DNA of 6,871 nt from an uncultured Lachnospiraceae bacterium (GTDB lineage: Bacteria; Bacillota; Clostridia; Lachnospirales; Lachnospiraceae): the NCBI GenBank assembly GCA_910588125.1, contig CAJUPI010000101.1, positions 1-6,871 on the forward strand. The letters run 5' to 3'. The translations under genes were made by a program, and so were the position numbers. Below the pieces are notes generated by a model, which saw only the letters and a program-made list of their open reading frames with translations, made no database searches and was not told the origin of the DNA. Numbering within the stretch: the stretch's first letter is position 1; every line of letters starts with the position of its first letter. This document shows positions 5,822 to 6,871 of this stretch, piece after piece.

Positions 5822-6652
5822 ATGGAATACCGTCGCAAATCCTCTTATCGTTCAAGCGGAAAATATTATCAAAGCCCTTCCGGTGGCCTGCAGTCCCTTA
5901 TTCTCTTCTATATCCTGCCCTTTGTTATTTTTAACGGGCTTCTGTTCTATTGTGTCACATCTACCCCTAAAGTGACATTAGAACTTCATGATACCAACGA
6001 CTATCTCACGGCAGAGGCCGCTATGACGATAGATTCCTGGTTTCCCACCAAGTCTGTCTCTGTCAATATGGATGGGGAGGAGCTGGAGATGACTAAGGGA
6101 AAACGGCGGACCTATACCATCCCGGTCACCCGCAATGGCGTGTTGGAGGCCAAAGTAGTCAATCTTAACGGAATGACTTCTACCGTTTTCCGACATGTAA
6201 ATATCCTAGATGACAATCCGCCCGCTTTTGAAAACGCCACCTTAGAAGACGGCACCCTCACTCTGCGCGCTTCTGACAGCCAGTCGCTGATCAATCCGGA
6301 CAGTATCTATGCCACGGATTCCACCGGCCAAACCCGCAGCCCCCTGTCTGTGGAGCGAATTGAGAATACTGCTGACAATACGATCAATTACGAAATCCTG
6401 TTCGAGATGGATCTCAATGGCCTGCACGTCTATATTCAGGATAAGGCAGGAAATGAGGCTCGCCGGACTTTTCTTACCCATAAAGAAGGAAACCTGGATG
6501 TTCTGGAAGTCAATGAGGAAGAAAATACTGGTGGCGACGAAACCGCACCGGCAGAAGCTTCTGACCCGGAGGCCGCGCCGGTCTCCTCTGAAGCTGCCTC
6601 TGCCGATCCCTCCGCAGAAAACGAAAGCTCTGCCAATATTATGATTCCCTAA
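5822..6652 (+). CDS. Membrane-anchored extracellular protein with Ig-like repeats, unknown function
   Basis: Protein of 276 residues that I cannot assign to a named family. A basic, Ser/Tyr-rich N terminus (MEYRRKSSYRSSGKYYQ) precedes one transmembrane helix (about 24-46), which probably acts as an uncleaved signal anchor with the rest outside. Two beta-rich segments follow, about 49-130 and 135-220. The second ends in VYIQDKAGNEARRTF, a closing strand typical of bacterial Ig-like domains. The tail (about 228-276) is acidic and rich in Glu, Ala, Ser and Pro, without a sortase LPxTG motif or transmembrane helix. The ribosome site is AAGGAG ten bases before the ATG, slightly far. A role in the cell envelope or as a protein-interaction scaffold is inferred from the layout only. 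It is a single gene, and I see no hairpin terminator in the 60 bases after its stop. Confidence 0.82.
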   Translation: MEYRRKSSYRSSGKYYQSPSGGLQSLILFYILPFVIFNGLLFYCVTSTPKVTLELHDTNDYLTAEAAMTIDSWFPTKSVSVNMDGEELEMTKGKRRTYTIPVTRNGVLEAKVVNLNGMTSTVFRHVNILDDNPPAFENATLEDGTLTLRASDSQSLINPDSIYATDSTGQTRSPLSVERIENTADNTINYEILFEMDLNGLHVYIQDKAGNEARRTFLTHKEGNLDVLEVNEEENTGGDETAPAEASDPEAAPVSSEAASADPSAENESSANIMIP

Positions 6653-6711
6653 AGCACTTACCACATGCGGCGACGAATGAACCCAAGTAAAGAAAAAGAA
6701 CTGAGATTGAA

Positions 6712-6766
6712 AGCAATGTCATTTAGTTAATTTTCTCAGAGGGTACGCCAAGAAAAAAGGAGCGGG
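6712..6766 (+). repeat. Right-end repeat copy B
   Basis: This is a 55-base unit with the same architecture as the other copies: a 17-base block AGCAATGTCATTTAGTT, 18 variable bases ending GGGTAC, then GCCAAGAAAAAAGGAGCGGG. It differs from copy C in a few bases of each block. It begins 60 bases after the stop of the 5822 gene. The conserved third block includes AAGGAG, but no sensible gene follows it. Confidence 0.8.
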
Positions 6767-6819
6767 AAACGGCAAAAGCGCGGTACTTCACTGCCTCCCC
6801 AGGGTACTGCCCGTTTTCC
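6764..6819 (+). other. Long imperfect hairpin between the two tandem repeat copies
   Basis: GGGAAACGG (6764-6772) pairs with CCGTTTTCC (6811-6819) through nine pairs, one of them G-U. After a seven-base bulge (6773-6779), GCGGTAC (6780-6786) pairs with GTACTGC (6804-6810) through seven pairs, again with one G-U. The loop is 17 bases and holds a small CCT/AGG stem. It ends directly before the AATGTCATT of copy C, so the hairpin belongs to the 105-bp repeat period rather than to the upstream gene. The bases that follow it are not a T-run, so it is not a clear terminator. Confidence 0.6.
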
Positions 6820-6871
6820 AATGTCATTAAGTTTAGCTCTGAGAATACTCAGCCATGGAAAAAGGAGCGGG
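6817..6871 (+). repeat. Right-end repeat copy C, cut by the window end
   Basis: TCCAATGTCATTAAGTT (6817-6833), 18 variable bases (6834-6851) and GCCATGGAAAAAGGAGCGGG (6852-6871). It lies exactly 105 bases downstream of copy B in the same orientation. The sequence ends on the last base of the third block. Its variable part contains a small palindrome (CTGAG/CTCAG) that is absent from copies A and B. Confidence 0.8.

Noticed and set aside
6665..6730. Small open frame of 21 codons after the Ig-like gene, running into repeat copy B
   Set aside because: No ribosome binding site precedes it, and it is in the same frame as the upstream gene just past its stop. Its end lies within the repeat, so chance is the simplest explanation.
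1..6871. CRISPR array, tRNA or rRNA gene, prophage or defence cluster
   Set aside because: No regularly spaced short direct repeats beyond the two 105-bp units, no cloverleaf or rRNA-like stretch, and no nuclease, integrase or phage structural motif was seen on either strand.

Overview
The window most resembles a chromosomal segment from a low-to-moderate-GC Firmicute of class Clostridia, probably a Lachnospiraceae gut anaerobe. This rests on strong AGGAGG-type ribosome binding sites, the family mix (P2-type Ca2+ ATPase, ArsC/YusI-like thioredoxin-fold protein, DUF3006-like protein, lone HD hydrolase) and two lineage-type membrane proteins that I do not recognise. The taxon is an inference, not a measurement. 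No tRNA, rRNA, CRISPR array, transposase gene or phage gene is visible.

Layout. Bases 1-195 hold a copy of a short dispersed repeat (46-101, minus orientation) and a weak promoter for a large Ca2+-transporting P-type ATPase (196-2811, +). Its substitutions at the Ca2+ site predict one Ca2+ per ATP. Seven bases after its stop it meets a convergent three-gene minus-strand operon, in transcription order: cupin (3699-3358), ArsC/Spx-fold thiol protein (3339-2992) and DUF3006-like small protein (2992-2819). The last two genes are joined by a one-base TGATG stop/start overlap. Upstream, also on minus, is a double-pass membrane protein of unknown function (4905-3823). It very likely starts at a TTG codon behind a perfect AAAGGAGG, and it has its own near-consensus promoter and an inverted repeat at the predicted transcript start. 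Upstream of that is a stand-alone HD-domain (p)ppGpp-hydrolase-like protein (5574-5041, -). A divergent intergenic region (5575-5821) with a promoter in each direction and a candidate operator separates it from a plus-strand membrane-anchored protein with an Ig-like ectodomain and an acidic low-complexity tail (5822-6652).

The right end (6712-6871) carries two tandem copies, 105 bp apart, of the repeat seen inverted at the left end. Each copy has a conserved 17-base block and a conserved 20-base block separated by 18-19 variable bases. Between the two right-hand copies lies a long imperfect hairpin. The window stops on the last base of the conserved block, which suggests that the sequence is a contig broken in a multi-copy repeat family. 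This repeat family is the least explained structure here and the best candidate for something undescribed.

The genes look like ordinary housekeeping and stress-physiology functions: Ca2+ efflux, a thiol/cupin operon and alarmone turnover. They do not form one obvious dedicated system, and I found no evidence for a defence island, biosynthetic cluster or mobile element beyond the repeats.
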